A stretch of DNA of 64,000 nt from Alkalicoccus urumqiensis (GTDB taxonomy: Bacteria > Bacillota > Bacilli > Bacillales > Salisediminibacteriaceae). The notes below the pieces were generated by a model. The model had not been told where the DNA came from. It saw only the letters and a program-made list of their open reading frames with translations, and did not search any database. Of this stretch, positions 15,302 to 24,764 are shown in pieces. Every line of letters starts with the position of its first letter. Positions within the stretch are counted from its first letter, which is position 1. The stretch is from contig NZ_PVNS01000002.1 of assembly GCF_002993335.1 (NCBI RefSeq), positions 248,001-312,000 on the forward strand, written 5' to 3'. Position numbers and translations under genes: made by a program.

Positions 15302-16327
15302 GTGAAACAAGCAGCAATTATTGGAGGAACAGGGTACGGAGCACTGGAGCTGATCCGCCTCCTGCAGAATCATCCATACGTAAACGTAACGAAACTGATT
15401 TCGCGCTCGGAGGAAGGGGTGGAAGTGCAGGACCGCTATCCACATATCCGGGCTGTATTTAAAGAAACGTTCAGCGGACTCTCTAAAGAGGAGCTCACAG
15501 ATATTGATATTGTATTCATCGCTGCACCGGCAGGCGTTGCAAATTCGCTGCTGCCACAGCTGGACGATGGGACAAAGCAGTTTATTGATCTATCCGGTGA
15601 TCTCAGGATAGATGAGCCCGGGGTTTATGAAAAGTGGTACGGACTGGACGCACCGCAGGAAACGATTCAAAAGGAAGCTGTCTACGGCCTGACCGAGTGG
15701 AAAAAAGACAGCGTGAGAAGTGGACGCATCATTTCCAATCCGGGCTGCTTTGCTACAGCCGCGCTTCTCGGACTGCTTCCGCTCCTTCCGGATTATGCGG
15801 AGGAAAACGGCATTATCATTGATGGAAAAACCGGTGTATCGGGAGCCGGCAGAAAGCAGTCACTCATGACGCACTTTTCAGAAACAAATGAAAACGTGAC
15901 AGCCTACAAAACAGGGGCTCATCAGCATACGCCGGAGATCGAGCAGTATTTGACGGAAGCAGGAAATAATCCTGTGACCACAATGTTCCAGACTCATTTG
16001 ATTCCGATGACACGTGGAATTATGAATACGATGTACGTGAACGTTAAAAAGAAAACGGATTTTCAGGCATTGTACGAAACATATTACGCAGACAGTTCAT
16101 TTGTCCGTATCCAGCCCGCTGGGGTGATGCCGGTGACTAAGCAGGTGCTCGGAAGCAATTTCTGTGATATCGGATTATCCTTCGATGAGCGGACAGGACG
16201 TCTTCTGATTGTGAGTGTTATCGACAACCTCGGAAAAGGCGCCTCGGGGCAGGCGGTCCAGAATATGAATGTGATGAACGGATGGGAAGAAACAGAAGCA
16301 CTGTGGTCGGTTCCGCAGTATCCATAA
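15302..16327 (+). CDS. argC: N-acetyl-gamma-glutamyl-phosphate reductase
   Basis: A 341-residue NADPH-dependent reductase of the third step of arginine synthesis. The N-terminal nucleotide fold starts AAIIGGTGYGALELIRLL. The catalytic cysteine is in SNPGCFATAALL near residue 147 and the downstream HQHTPEIEQ histidine region is present. The start is GTG, with GGAAAGGA some 11 bases before it. It is the first gene of an argC-argJ-argB-argD-carA-carB-argF operon, with argJ 16 bases downstream, controlled by the ARG boxes upstream. Confidence 0.96.
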   Translation: MKQAAIIGGTGYGALELIRLLQNHPYVNVTKLISRSEEGVEVQDRYPHIRAVFKETFSGLSKEELTDIDIVFIAAPAGVANSLLPQLDDGTKQFIDLSGDLRIDEPGVYEKWYGLDAPQETIQKEAVYGLTEWKKDSVRSGRIISNPGCFATAALLGLLPLLPDYAEENGIIIDGKTGVSGAGRKQSLMTHFSETNENVTAYKTGAHQHTPEIEQYLTEAGNNPVTTMFQTHLIPMTRGIMNTMYVNVKKKTDFQALYETYYADSSFVRIQPAGVMPVTKQVLGSNFCDIGLSFDERTGRLLIVSVIDNLGKGASGQAVQNMNVMNGWEETEALWSVPQYP

Positions 16328-16343
16328 AAAGGAGCGTGACGGC

Positions 16344-17567
16344 ATGATAGTCAGTCAAAAGGCGAACGTAACAGTGATAGAGACAGGGCATGTAACATCA
16401 GCAGAAGGCTTTTATGCAGGAGGTGTCCACTGCGGCCTCAGGAGGAAGAAACTGGACTTCGGCTGGATCTACTCGGACGTTCCGGCTGCGGCTGCAGGCG
16501 TATACACGCAGAATACATTCCAGGCAGCGCCGCTGAAAGTGACGCAGGACTCGATCGCCTCCTCCGGAAAGATTCAGGCAATCGTAACCAACTCTGCCAA
16601 CGCGAATGCATGCACAGGAAAAATCGGTATGGAAAATGCGGAGATAATGCGCAGCCAGGCCGCCGGACAGATGGGCATTGAACCGAAGCATACAGCAATT
16701 CTCTCCACCGGTCTTATCGGAGTACAGCTGCCGATGGCCACGATCGAAAAAGGGATCCAGTCCATCAATGTCCATGCAGATGAGCCGGAGTCTTTTGAGC
16801 AGGCCATTTTGACAACCGATACCGTGACGAAGCATACGGCGGTGCAGACAGAAGTCGATGGGAAGACGATTACGATCGGCGGTGCTGCAAAAGGTTCCGG
16901 TATGATCCACCCGAATATGGCAACAATGCTTGCCTACATGACGACGGATGCAGCTGTTGATCAGGCGGCTCTCCACCGTTTGCTAAAAGAAGCAACGGAC
17001 CATACGTACAATATGATCACGGTGGACGGAGATTCGAGCACAAATGATACCGTCCTCGCGCTTGCGAATGGGAAGCAGGGGAATACAGCGCTGGATGAAT
17101 CTCATCCGGACTGGGACTCCTTTAAAGCGGCATTCTTCCTCGTGTCGGAACTGCTTGCTAAAAAAATCGCAAGGGATGGAGAAGGTGCTACTAAACTGAT
17201 CGAGGTTTCTGTGACAGGAGCGGCAAGCAGCACGTCCGCACGCCGGGTGGCAAAAGCGGTGATCTCCTCCAACCTTGTTAAGACAGCGGTGTATGGGGCA
17301 GATCCGAACTGGGGACGCGTTGTGTGTGCGGTCGGCTACAGCGAAGAACCGGTGGATCCGGACACGGTTGATGTTTATCTCGGTGATATTCAAGTCGTCG
17401 AAGACGGACTTCCATCCGATTTCAGCGAAGCAGAAGGCACCGCCTACCTGGAGCAGGAGCAGGTGAAAGTAATCGTTGATTTGAAGCAGGGGGAAGCGGA
17501 AGCGACAGCCTGGGGATGCGACCTGACGTATGATTACGTGAAAATTAACGCTTCCTACCGGACGTAA
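16344..17567 (+). CDS. argJ: Bifunctional ornithine acetyltransferase / N-acetylglutamate synthase
   Basis: A 407-residue ArgJ precursor that cuts itself into two chains. The cleavage site is the conserved Ala-Thr in HPNMATMLAYM near residue 195, where the threonine becomes the nucleophile. It recycles the acetyl group from N-acetylornithine to glutamate, so the pathway is cyclic and no separate argE-type deacetylase is needed. Another family block is ANWGRVVCAVGY (seen as DPNWGRVVCAVGYS). Whether it is bi- or monofunctional cannot be settled from sequence by eye, but the Bacillus enzyme is bifunctional. GGAGCGTG precedes the ATG. Confidence 0.96.
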   Translation: MIVSQKANVTVIETGHVTSAEGFYAGGVHCGLRRKKLDFGWIYSDVPAAAAGVYTQNTFQAAPLKVTQDSIASSGKIQAIVTNSANANACTGKIGMENAEIMRSQAAGQMGIEPKHTAILSTGLIGVQLPMATIEKGIQSINVHADEPESFEQAILTTDTVTKHTAVQTEVDGKTITIGGAAKGSGMIHPNMATMLAYMTTDAAVDQAALHRLLKEATDHTYNMITVDGDSSTNDTVLALANGKQGNTALDESHPDWDSFKAAFFLVSELLAKKIARDGEGATKLIEVSVTGAASSTSARRVAKAVISSNLVKTAVYGADPNWGRVVCAVGYSEEPVDPDTVDVYLGDIQVVEDGLPSDFSEAEGTAYLEQEQVKVIVDLKQGEAEATAWGCDLTYDYVKINASYRT

Positions 17568-17581
17568 GGGAGGAGGATTGA

Positions 17582-18373
17582 ATGAAAACCATCGTTATGA
17601 AAATCGGCGGAAGTCTTCTCGAGGAACTTCCAGAGGCCTTTTATAAAGCGTGTGCAGAGCTGTCTGCAAACGGCATCCGGCCTGTAATTGTCCATGGCGG
17701 CGGTCCGGATATAAACCGGATGCTGGAATTAAAACAGACGCCGGTAACATTTCACGACGGTCTTCGTGTTTCCACCGGAGACGTACTGGAAACAGCGGAG
17801 ATGGTGCTGAGCGGCATGGCTAATAAGAAGATCGTTTCTTCTCTGGAGAAGGAAGGAGCACAGGCTTTTGGATTCAGCGGCAAGGACGGCGGTACGTTCC
17901 GGTGCAGTCTGAAAAACGAGGAGCTCGGCTTTGTGGGGACGATCGACCGGGTCGATACGTCGATTCTAGAATTTCTGCTGCAAAAGCAGATTATCCCGGT
18001 ACTGTCTCCCATATCTTCTAATGGAGAGGGAGTAACATATAACGTGAATGCCGATGAGGCAGCTTCCGCAGCAGCAGCAGCGCTGCACGCGGACGTCCTT
18101 TTCATCAGTGATATTCCCGGCGTGATGAATATGTCCGCGGATGAGCCGGCTCTCATTCCAGAGCTCACGGAAGCGCAGGCGGAACAGCTGATTGCAGAAG
18201 GCGTTATTTACGGCGGAATGATCCCGAAAGTGAGAGCAGCAGTGGAAAGCCTGAACGCAGGGTGTGAAAAAGCGGCTATCCTGAACGGACATAAGCCGGA
18301 GAGCCTCCTCCACTACCTGGAGGGGAAAAAGTGCGGAACGGTGTTTTTAAAGGAGGAGACAAGTCATGTCTAA
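17582..18373 (+). CDS. argB: N-acetylglutamate kinase
   Basis: A 263-residue amino-acid kinase family enzyme, the second step of arginine synthesis. The N-terminal phosphate loop is MKIGGSLLEEL and the second glycine loop is VHGGGPDINRML near residue 40. NVNADEAASAAAAAL near residue 158 is the family's ATP/substrate region. It is the short form, lacking the N-terminal arginine-binding helix of hexameric feedback-inhibited enzymes, as in B. subtilis. GGGAGGAGG precedes ATG. The last 8 bases overlap argD. Confidence 0.96.
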   Translation: MKTIVMKIGGSLLEELPEAFYKACAELSANGIRPVIVHGGGPDINRMLELKQTPVTFHDGLRVSTGDVLETAEMVLSGMANKKIVSSLEKEGAQAFGFSGKDGGTFRCSLKNEELGFVGTIDRVDTSILEFLLQKQIIPVLSPISSNGEGVTYNVNADEAASAAAAALHADVLFISDIPGVMNMSADEPALIPELTEAQAEQLIAEGVIYGGMIPKVRAAVESLNAGCEKAAILNGHKPESLLHYLEGKKCGTVFLKEETSHV

Positions 18374-19538
18374 GTCAGTAATGGATCAGGCAGTAATGAA
18401 AACGTACGGCCGTTTTCCAGTCACGCTGGAGAAAGGAAGCGGCAGCTATGTGTGGGATACCGACGGGAAAACATATCTCGACTTTACATCCGGAATCGCT
18501 GTCTGCAACCTCGGGCACGTACCGCAGGGAGTAAAAAAAGAAGTAGAACAGCAGCTTGAGGAATTGTGGCACTGCTCGAACCTGTATCACATTCCGGTTC
18601 AGGAACAGGCGGCATCGCTTCTGGCGGAAGCTTCCGGCCTCGATCAGGTATTTTTCTGCAACAGCGGGGCGGAAGCGAACGAAGCGGCTTGGAAGCTGGC
18701 AAGAAAATACCGGCATGACCGGAGTCAATCCGAGAAACATACGATCGTGACGTTCTCTCAATCTTTTCATGGCAGAACCGGCGGCGCGATGGCGCTGACG
18801 GGACAGCCGAAGATTCAGGACGGGTTTGCTCCGTTGATGCCGGGCGTGGTTCATGCTCCGTTTAATGACCGCAGCGCACTGGAGGAGCTGGATGCAGATA
18901 CCGTCAACGCTGTATTTGTAGAACCGGTTCAGGGCGAAGGCGGCGTTCATCCTGCAGATCAGGAGTGGATGACGTGGCTTGCCGCGTACTGCCGGGAAAA
19001 TGATATTCTTCTGATCGTCGATGAAATTCAAACCGGCGCCGGACGTACGGGAACGTTTTTTGCGAGCGAAGCTTACGGAATCAAGCCGGATATGATTACA
19101 TGTGCAAAAGGCATCGGCTCCGGATTTCCGGCAGGAGCCCTTATCGCAGATAAAACATGCGCGGAGTCGTTTTCCCCGGGTACACACGGCAGCACATTCG
19201 GCGGCAACCCTCTTGCTTCAGCGGCAGTGAAAGCCACCGTTGAAATTATTCAGGAGACGGCCTTTCTTCAGGAAGTGAAGGCGAAGGGCGCCGTTTTTAA
19301 AAAGAGTCTGGAAAAGCTCGTTCCCGAAAGTGCGGATGTCCGGGGAATGGGACTTCTTCTTGGAATTGATTTTCATAAACCGGCAGCACCCTACATTCAG
19401 GCACTTCGGGAAAACGGCGTACTCGTTCTCCCGGCAGGGCCGGAAGTCATGCGCATTCTGCCGCCGCTTACCGTAACGGAAATGGAGTGGAGCACATTTA
19501 TACAGACATTAGCCCACGTGCTGGAGGAGGATCAGTAA
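18366..19538 (+). CDS. argD: Acetylornithine aminotransferase
   Basis: A 390-residue class III PLP-dependent aminotransferase converting N-acetylglutamate semialdehyde to N-acetylornithine. The PLP-binding lysine is in ITCAKGIGSGFPAGA near residue 245, preceded by the cofactor aspartate in LLIVDEIQTGAGRTG. The pocket motif NSGAEANEAAWKLAR is near residue 100. AAGGAGG lies inside the end of argB, consistent with coupled translation. Its stop codon shares one base with the carA start. Confidence 0.95.
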   Translation: MSKSVMDQAVMKTYGRFPVTLEKGSGSYVWDTDGKTYLDFTSGIAVCNLGHVPQGVKKEVEQQLEELWHCSNLYHIPVQEQAASLLAEASGLDQVFFCNSGAEANEAAWKLARKYRHDRSQSEKHTIVTFSQSFHGRTGGAMALTGQPKIQDGFAPLMPGVVHAPFNDRSALEELDADTVNAVFVEPVQGEGGVHPADQEWMTWLAAYCRENDILLIVDEIQTGAGRTGTFFASEAYGIKPDMITCAKGIGSGFPAGALIADKTCAESFSPGTHGSTFGGNPLASAAVKATVEIIQETAFLQEVKAKGAVFKKSLEKLVPESADVRGMGLLLGIDFHKPAAPYIQALRENGVLVLPAGPEVMRILPPLTVTEMEWSTFIQTLAHVLEEDQ

Positions 19539-20629
19539 TGAGTACTGGATACATCGTTTTTGAAACCGGAGAAATATTTGAAGGAGAATGGATCGGAGCA
19601 GAGGTGGAGACGAGCGGAGAAGTCGTATTCAATACCGGAATGACCGGCTATCAGGAAATGATTACGGATCCATCCTACAAAGGCCAGATTTTAACGTATT
19701 CCTACCCGCTCATAGGAAATTACGGAGCAAACGGCATTGATAACGAAAGCGGGTCCCCGTCCGTGCAGGGAGTATTAACAGGGGAGTCCTGTTTGGACTA
19801 CTGTCATTTTGAAGCGGTCGGCGGCTTCAGCGACTATTTACAGCAGCACGGCGTTCCCGGTCTCACCGGCGTGGACACACGTGCTGTTGTGAAAGCTGTA
19901 CGAAGCAGGCCGACTGTCCGTGCGGTCATTACAAAAAATCCAGATACCGTTTCCTTTGAAGAGACGGAATTTCCGGATGGGGAATCCCTGGTTCCTTCCG
20001 TTTCCGTCAGCGAACCGCATCATACAAGCGGCGGCAGTCCTCACGTCGTGCTGATGGATTACGGACATAAGCATTCGATTTATCATGCTCTGATCGACGC
20101 AGGGTGCAGCGTGACGGTGATGCCTTACAATTCGTCCGCGGAGGCAGTGCGCGGAGTAAATCCCGACGGCGTCCTGTTCAGCAACGGACCGGGAGACCCA
20201 ATGGACCTGGAGGAACAGTTTGAAAACATCCGCTCCATCACGAAAGACTACCCAAGCCTCGGGATATGCCTCGGTCATCAGCTGATTGCACTTGCTTACG
20301 GGGCGTCTTCTGAGAAAATGCTTTTCGGGCACCGCGGCAGTAACCATCCGGTAAAGTATCTTCCTGATGGATCGGTTCATATGACGTCGCAGAACCACGG
20401 CTATGTCATTTCTGAAAACAGCCTCGATTCCACGCCGTTTCAGCCGACATTCATCAATGTGAATGACAAATCGGTTGAAGGCATGAAGCATAAAGAGCTG
20501 CCGGTCGAGACGGTACAGTTCCATCCGGAAGCCCATCCGGGACCGAGTGACACCCATTTTATCTTCCAATCATTTATCGAAGCATTGACAACAGGAGGCA
20601 GGAAGCCATGCACAACAGCCAGTCTATAA
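19538..20629 (+). CDS. carA: Carbamoyl-phosphate synthase small subunit, arginine-specific
   Basis: A 363-residue glutamine amidotransferase subunit that supplies ammonia to CarB. The class I glutaminase motif SLGICLGHQLIALAYG holds the nucleophile cysteine near residue 245, and the partner histidine-glutamate is in VQFHPEAHPGPSD. I placed the start at ATG 19538, which overlaps the argD stop as TAATG behind GGAGGAGG. Location inside the arg operon marks it as the arginine-specific enzyme; Bacillus normally has a second, pyrimidine-regulated pair (pyrAA/pyrAB) elsewhere. It overlaps carB by 22 bases. Confidence 0.95.
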   Translation: MSTGYIVFETGEIFEGEWIGAEVETSGEVVFNTGMTGYQEMITDPSYKGQILTYSYPLIGNYGANGIDNESGSPSVQGVLTGESCLDYCHFEAVGGFSDYLQQHGVPGLTGVDTRAVVKAVRSRPTVRAVITKNPDTVSFEETEFPDGESLVPSVSVSEPHHTSGGSPHVVLMDYGHKHSIYHALIDAGCSVTVMPYNSSAEAVRGVNPDGVLFSNGPGDPMDLEEQFENIRSITKDYPSLGICLGHQLIALAYGASSEKMLFGHRGSNHPVKYLPDGSVHMTSQNHGYVISENSLDSTPFQPTFINVNDKSVEGMKHKELPVETVQFHPEAHPGPSDTHFIFQSFIEALTTGGRKPCTTASL

Positions 20630-23600
20630 AAAAAGTCATCGTGATCGGCTCCGGCCCGATCGTTATCGGCCAGGCGGCAGAATTCGACTATGCAGGCACC
20701 CAGGCCTGCCTGGCGCTGAAAGAGGAAGGGATTGAGGTTGTTCTTTTAAATAACAACCCGGCAACCATTATGACAGATGAGCAGATCGCTGATCGTGTCT
20801 ATCTGGAGCCGCTTACCGTGGAAACGGTGGAAGAGATTATTCAGCTAGAGAATCCGGATGGCCTGATCGGGTCCCTCGGAGGCCAGACCGGGCTGAACCT
20901 GACGATGGAACTGGAGGAAAAAGGAATTCTCAACAAGCACGGCGTGAAACTTCTCGGAACGTCGGTTTCCTCTATCAAGCAGGGGGAAGACCGGGAGATG
21001 TTCCGTTCACTCATGCATGAGATTCACGAGCCGACACCGGCTTCTGAAATCGTTGAATCCGTCCGTGAAGGCGTCGATTTTGTGGAGAAGATCGGTTATC
21101 CGGTCATCCTCCGTCCGGCCTACACACTCGGTGGAGGCGGGGGCGGCTTTGCCTACAGCAGAGAGGAACTGGAAGACAAGCTGTACAAGGCACTGAAGGC
21201 GAGCCCCATTCATCAGGTGCTTGTAGAGCGGAGCATTAAAGGATGGAAAGAAGTTGAGTATGAAGTGATGCGCGACGCGAATGATACGTGCATTATCGTC
21301 TGCAACATGGAGAATCTGGACCCTGTCGGTGTACACACCGGGGACTCGATCGTCACCGCTCCATCCCAGACGTTAAGCGACCGGCAGTATCAGATGCTGC
21401 GTGACTCCTCTTTGAAAGTGATCCGCGCACTCGATGTCATCGGCGGCTGCAATATTCAGTTTGCTGTTCATCCGGAGAAAGAAGAATATGCCATTATTGA
21501 AGTCAATCCGCGTGTGAGCCGTTCGTCGGCACTGGCCAGTAAAGCGACAGGATATCCGATTGCCCGTATCGCCGCAAAAGTGGCTGTCGGCTACCAGCTG
21601 GATGAAATTATCAATCCGATTACAGGGAACACGTACGCGTCATTTGAACCGGCACTTGATTATATCGTTGTGAAACTGCCGCGTTTTCCGTTCGATAAAT
21701 TTTCGGAGGCCGACCGCACGCTCGGCACGCAGATGAAAGCGACCGGGGAAGTTATGGCGCTGGACCGCACGTTTGAGGGAGCGATGTTTAAAGCTATACG
21801 GTCCCTGGAAATGAACGTGCAGGGACTTCACTGGAAAACGATGCCGCTGCAGACAGACGAGGAGCTGAGAACACTTCTTGAAGAGCCGAATGATCTGCGC
21901 CTTTTCGCATTGGCTGAGGCATTCAGAAGAGACTGGAGCGAACAGCATGTTCATGAATTAACCGGAATAGATTTCTGGTACCTGCTGAAGCTGCGCAGCA
22001 TGACCGCATTGGAAGATGAGGTTCAGAAAAGTGAATGGTCGGAAGCGCTGCTCAAAAAAGCGAAAAAATGGAACCTCGGCGATGCGCGGATAGCAGAACT
22101 TACCGGCCGTTCTGAAATGGACATCCGCATGCAGCGTGTGAATGAAAAGCTGTACCCTGGCTACAAGCTTGTTGATACGTGCGCAGGGGAATTTGATGCA
22201 GAGACGCCGTATTATTACTCCACCTGGCACGGTGCGGATGAAGTGGAAACGAAGCATGAGAAGAAAAAGCTTCTCGTCATCGGCTCCGGGCCGATCCGTA
22301 TCGGCCAGGGGGTCGAATTTGATTACTGCTCGGTACACGCTGCAGAAGCGGTAAAAGCCCTCGGCTATGAAGCGGTCGTTATGAACAACAATCCGGAAAC
22401 CGTCAGTACCGATTATTCCGTGGCGGATTCTCTTTATTTTGAACCGCTTACGACAGAAGACGTCCTGCATGTAGCATGGAAGGAAAAGATCGACGGTGTG
22501 CTGCTGCAGTTCGGTGGCCAGACGGCCGTTAATCTTGCAGAAAGCCTGAAAGAGGCCGGGCTGCCGATTCTAGGCACGACACCGGAAGCTATCGACCGTC
22601 TGGAAGACCGCGAACAGTTTTATTCGCTGCTGAATGAGCTGAACATTGCCCATATCGAAGGGAATCTTGCAGATTCCGAAGAAGGGCTTCATGAAGCGGC
22701 AGCCTCGCTCGGATTTCCAGTTCTCGTACGCCCGTCTTACGTCATTGGCGGCCAGTCGATGTATATCTGCTACGGCCCGAAAGAACTGGATGATTACGTG
22801 AAACGGCTTGCCCAGACGACAAATGACCGCTGCTGGCCGCTCCTGGTGGATCGTTTTCTGCCGGGAATGGAATGCGAAGTCGATGTGATCAGTGACGGCA
22901 AAGACGTGTTTATTCCGGGTATTTTTGAACACATTGAAAAAGCAGGTGTCCACTCCGGTGACAGCACGACCGTTTTTCCTGCACAGTCACTTTCAAAAGA
23001 GCAGGAAAACGAGATTGTATCCATCAGCCGTGCTATCGCAGAGAATGCGCCGGTTTCCGGAATGATGAACATTCAGTTCGTTCTGCACGATAATACGGTT
23101 TACGTGCTGGAAGTGAATCCGAGAGCGAGCCGTACGGTGCCGATTATGAGTAAGGTGACAGGCGTGAAAATGGTTGAGGAAGCAGTGAAAGCACAGCTCG
23201 GCATTCCGATGCAGCAGACCGGTCTCATGACACCACCGGATCACATCACCGTGAAAGCACCGGTTTATTCCGTAACAAAACTGAAGGGTGTCGACCACGC
23301 ATTGAGTCCGGAGATGAAATCAACCGGCGAGAAAATCGGCATCGCTGCTACACTGGATGAAGCAGTAGAAAAAGTTTTCCCAGCGGGCGTGGATGTGAAA
23401 AATATCTACGTATCCGCCTCAGAGCGTTCACGGGAGGAGCTGCTCCCGGTATTTCAGAAGCTGGATGCCCATCTGGCTGCTTCGAAGGGAACGAAAGCGT
23501 TTCTTGAAGTGCATCATATAGACGCAGAGCTTCTGGACGATTTATCCGAGATCGAAAAACGGATGAAAAACGGGGAGCTGGATGTCGTCATCAATATACC

Positions 23601-23778
23601 GAAGCAGGGAAGAAATCCAGGATCGTTCGGCTTTCAGGTCCGGGAGCTGGCTGCCGCCTACTCCGTCACCTGCTTCACGCACGCAGATACAGCGGCACTT
23701 TATTTTCAAAGCAGACCGGAAAAAACAACGCCGGTCGCCGTGCAGGATCTTTCGTTAAAACAAAAGGAGCGCGCATAA
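20608..23778 (+). CDS. carB: Carbamoyl-phosphate synthase large subunit, arginine-specific
   Basis: A 1056-residue protein with the internal duplication of CarB. The two ATP-grasp halves each open with an IGSGP motif (VIGSGPIVIGQAAEFDYAG at the start and VIGSGPIRIGQGVEFDYCS near residue 555) and contain NNNPATI/NNNPETV and EVNPR motifs. It makes carbamoyl phosphate from bicarbonate, ammonia and two ATP. The C-terminal ~130 residues form the MGS-like regulatory domain. ATG 20608 lies 8 bases after AGGAGGC, inside the end of carA. Only one base separates its stop codon from argF. Confidence 0.96.
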   Translation: MHNSQSIKKVIVIGSGPIVIGQAAEFDYAGTQACLALKEEGIEVVLLNNNPATIMTDEQIADRVYLEPLTVETVEEIIQLENPDGLIGSLGGQTGLNLTMELEEKGILNKHGVKLLGTSVSSIKQGEDREMFRSLMHEIHEPTPASEIVESVREGVDFVEKIGYPVILRPAYTLGGGGGGFAYSREELEDKLYKALKASPIHQVLVERSIKGWKEVEYEVMRDANDTCIIVCNMENLDPVGVHTGDSIVTAPSQTLSDRQYQMLRDSSLKVIRALDVIGGCNIQFAVHPEKEEYAIIEVNPRVSRSSALASKATGYPIARIAAKVAVGYQLDEIINPITGNTYASFEPALDYIVVKLPRFPFDKFSEADRTLGTQMKATGEVMALDRTFEGAMFKAIRSLEMNVQGLHWKTMPLQTDEELRTLLEEPNDLRLFALAEAFRRDWSEQHVHELTGIDFWYLLKLRSMTALEDEVQKSEWSEALLKKAKKWNLGDARIAELTGRSEMDIRMQRVNEKLYPGYKLVDTCAGEFDAETPYYYSTWHGADEVETKHEKKKLLVIGSGPIRIGQGVEFDYCSVHAAEAVKALGYEAVVMNNNPETVSTDYSVADSLYFEPLTTEDVLHVAWKEKIDGVLLQFGGQTAVNLAESLKEAGLPILGTTPEAIDRLEDREQFYSLLNELNIAHIEGNLADSEEGLHEAAASLGFPVLVRPSYVIGGQSMYICYGPKELDDYVKRLAQTTNDRCWPLLVDRFLPGMECEVDVISDGKDVFIPGIFEHIEKAGVHSGDSTTVFPAQSLSKEQENEIVSISRAIAENAPVSGMMNIQFVLHDNTVYVLEVNPRASRTVPIMSKVTGVKMVEEAVKAQLGIPMQQTGLMTPPDHITVKAPVYSVTKLKGVDHALSPEMKSTGEKIGIAATLDEAVEKVFPAGVDVKNIYVSASERSREELLPVFQKLDAHLAASKGTKAFLEVHHIDAELLDDLSEIEKRMKNGELDVVINIPKQGRNPGSFGFQVRELAAAYSVTCFTHADTAALYFQSRPEKTTPVAVQDLSLKQKERA

Positions 23779-23779
23779 T

Positions 23780-24685
23780 ATGACACAGCATCTACTGAAA
23801 ATAACAGACGTGACAAAAGACGAATTAATGGACCTTCTCGATGATGCCAAAATCATGAAGCAGCAGGTGAAGGAGGGGGTCCCGCACCCCCACCTTGCGG
23901 GAAAGACACTCGGAATGATCTTTGAAAAAGCGTCCACCCGCACACGTGTCTCTTTCGAAGTCGGCATGACACAGCTCGGCGGCCATGCGATTTTTCTCAG
24001 CTCCAAAGACATGCAGCTCGGACGCGGAGAGTCCGTTCATGACACAGCGAAAGTGCTCTCCCGGTATGTGGATGGCGTAATGATCCGCACGTTCGGACAC
24101 GACATGGTGGAGTCATTTGCAGCACATTCCGATGTTCCTGTCATTAACGGTCTGACCGACGAGCATCATCCAACGCAGGTGCTAGCCGACCTGATGACGA
24201 TCCAGGAGCACAAAGGGACGCTGGAAGGGCTGACGATGGCGTTTATCGGCGACGGCAACAACAATATGACCCACTCTCTGATTCAGGGTGCTGTATTATC
24301 CGGTATGAATATGCACGTGGCGAGCCCGGAAGGCTATGAACCGGACGCAGGAGTCTGGAAAGAAGCAGAAGCTTCGGGCACGGTTTTCTTCTCCCACGAT
24401 CCTTCCGAAGCGGTGAAAGAAGCAGACGTGGTCGTAACAGATGTGTGGACGAGCATGGGGTCGGAGTCGGAGACAGAAGGGCGGCTGAAAGCATTTGAAG
24501 GATACCAGGTAAACGAAGCACTGATGAGCAGCGCAGCTGCGGATGCACTGTTTCTGCACTGCCTGCCGGCCCACCGTGGGGAGGAGGTTTCCGCCGGTGT
24601 CATCGATGGTCCTCAGTCGGCTGTATTCGACGAAGCGGAGAACCGCCTGCACGCACAGAAAGCGCTGTTGAAAAAACTTCTCTGA
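23780..24685 (+). CDS. argF: Ornithine carbamoyltransferase, anabolic
   Basis: A 301-residue enzyme that joins carbamoyl phosphate to ornithine to give citrulline. The carbamoyl-phosphate motif STRTR is in FEKASTRTRVSFEVGM near residue 55, the ornithine-loop DVWTSMGSE near residue 222, and the catalytic HCLPAHRGEEV near residue 260. It is the last gene of the argC operon; no hairpin terminator is evident before the argG promoter 20 bases downstream. Position after carAB identifies it as the biosynthetic enzyme rather than a catabolic arcB. Confidence 0.96.
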   Translation: MTQHLLKITDVTKDELMDLLDDAKIMKQQVKEGVPHPHLAGKTLGMIFEKASTRTRVSFEVGMTQLGGHAIFLSSKDMQLGRGESVHDTAKVLSRYVDGVMIRTFGHDMVESFAAHSDVPVINGLTDEHHPTQVLADLMTIQEHKGTLEGLTMAFIGDGNNNMTHSLIQGAVLSGMNMHVASPEGYEPDAGVWKEAEASGTVFFSHDPSEAVKEADVVVTDVWTSMGSESETEGRLKAFEGYQVNEALMSSAAADALFLHCLPAHRGEEVSAGVIDGPQSAVFDEAENRLHAQKALLKKLL

Positions 24686-24703
24686 CGAATTTGTATTTTT
24701 TTG

Positions 24704-24732
24704 TTGCTTTCTGCATAAAGATACGTTACTAT
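24704..24732 (+). promoter_or_regulatory. argG promoter with a probable ARG box
   Basis: TTGCTT, a 17-base spacer and TACTAT. The spacer contains TGCATAAAGATACG (24712-24725), close to the ARG-box-like sequence over the argC promoter, so AhrC repression is likely. The gap of 79 bases after argF supports a separate transcription start. Confidence 0.5.
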
Positions 24733-24764
24733 CTATATAAATACTAATTGAGGAGAGGTTATTC

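Noticed and set aside
18375-19187. A 270-codon minus-strand frame opposite argD
   Set aside because: It is a shadow of argD. The sequence has no family features, and similar antisense frames occur opposite carA, argJ, ilvA and others because of biased third positions.
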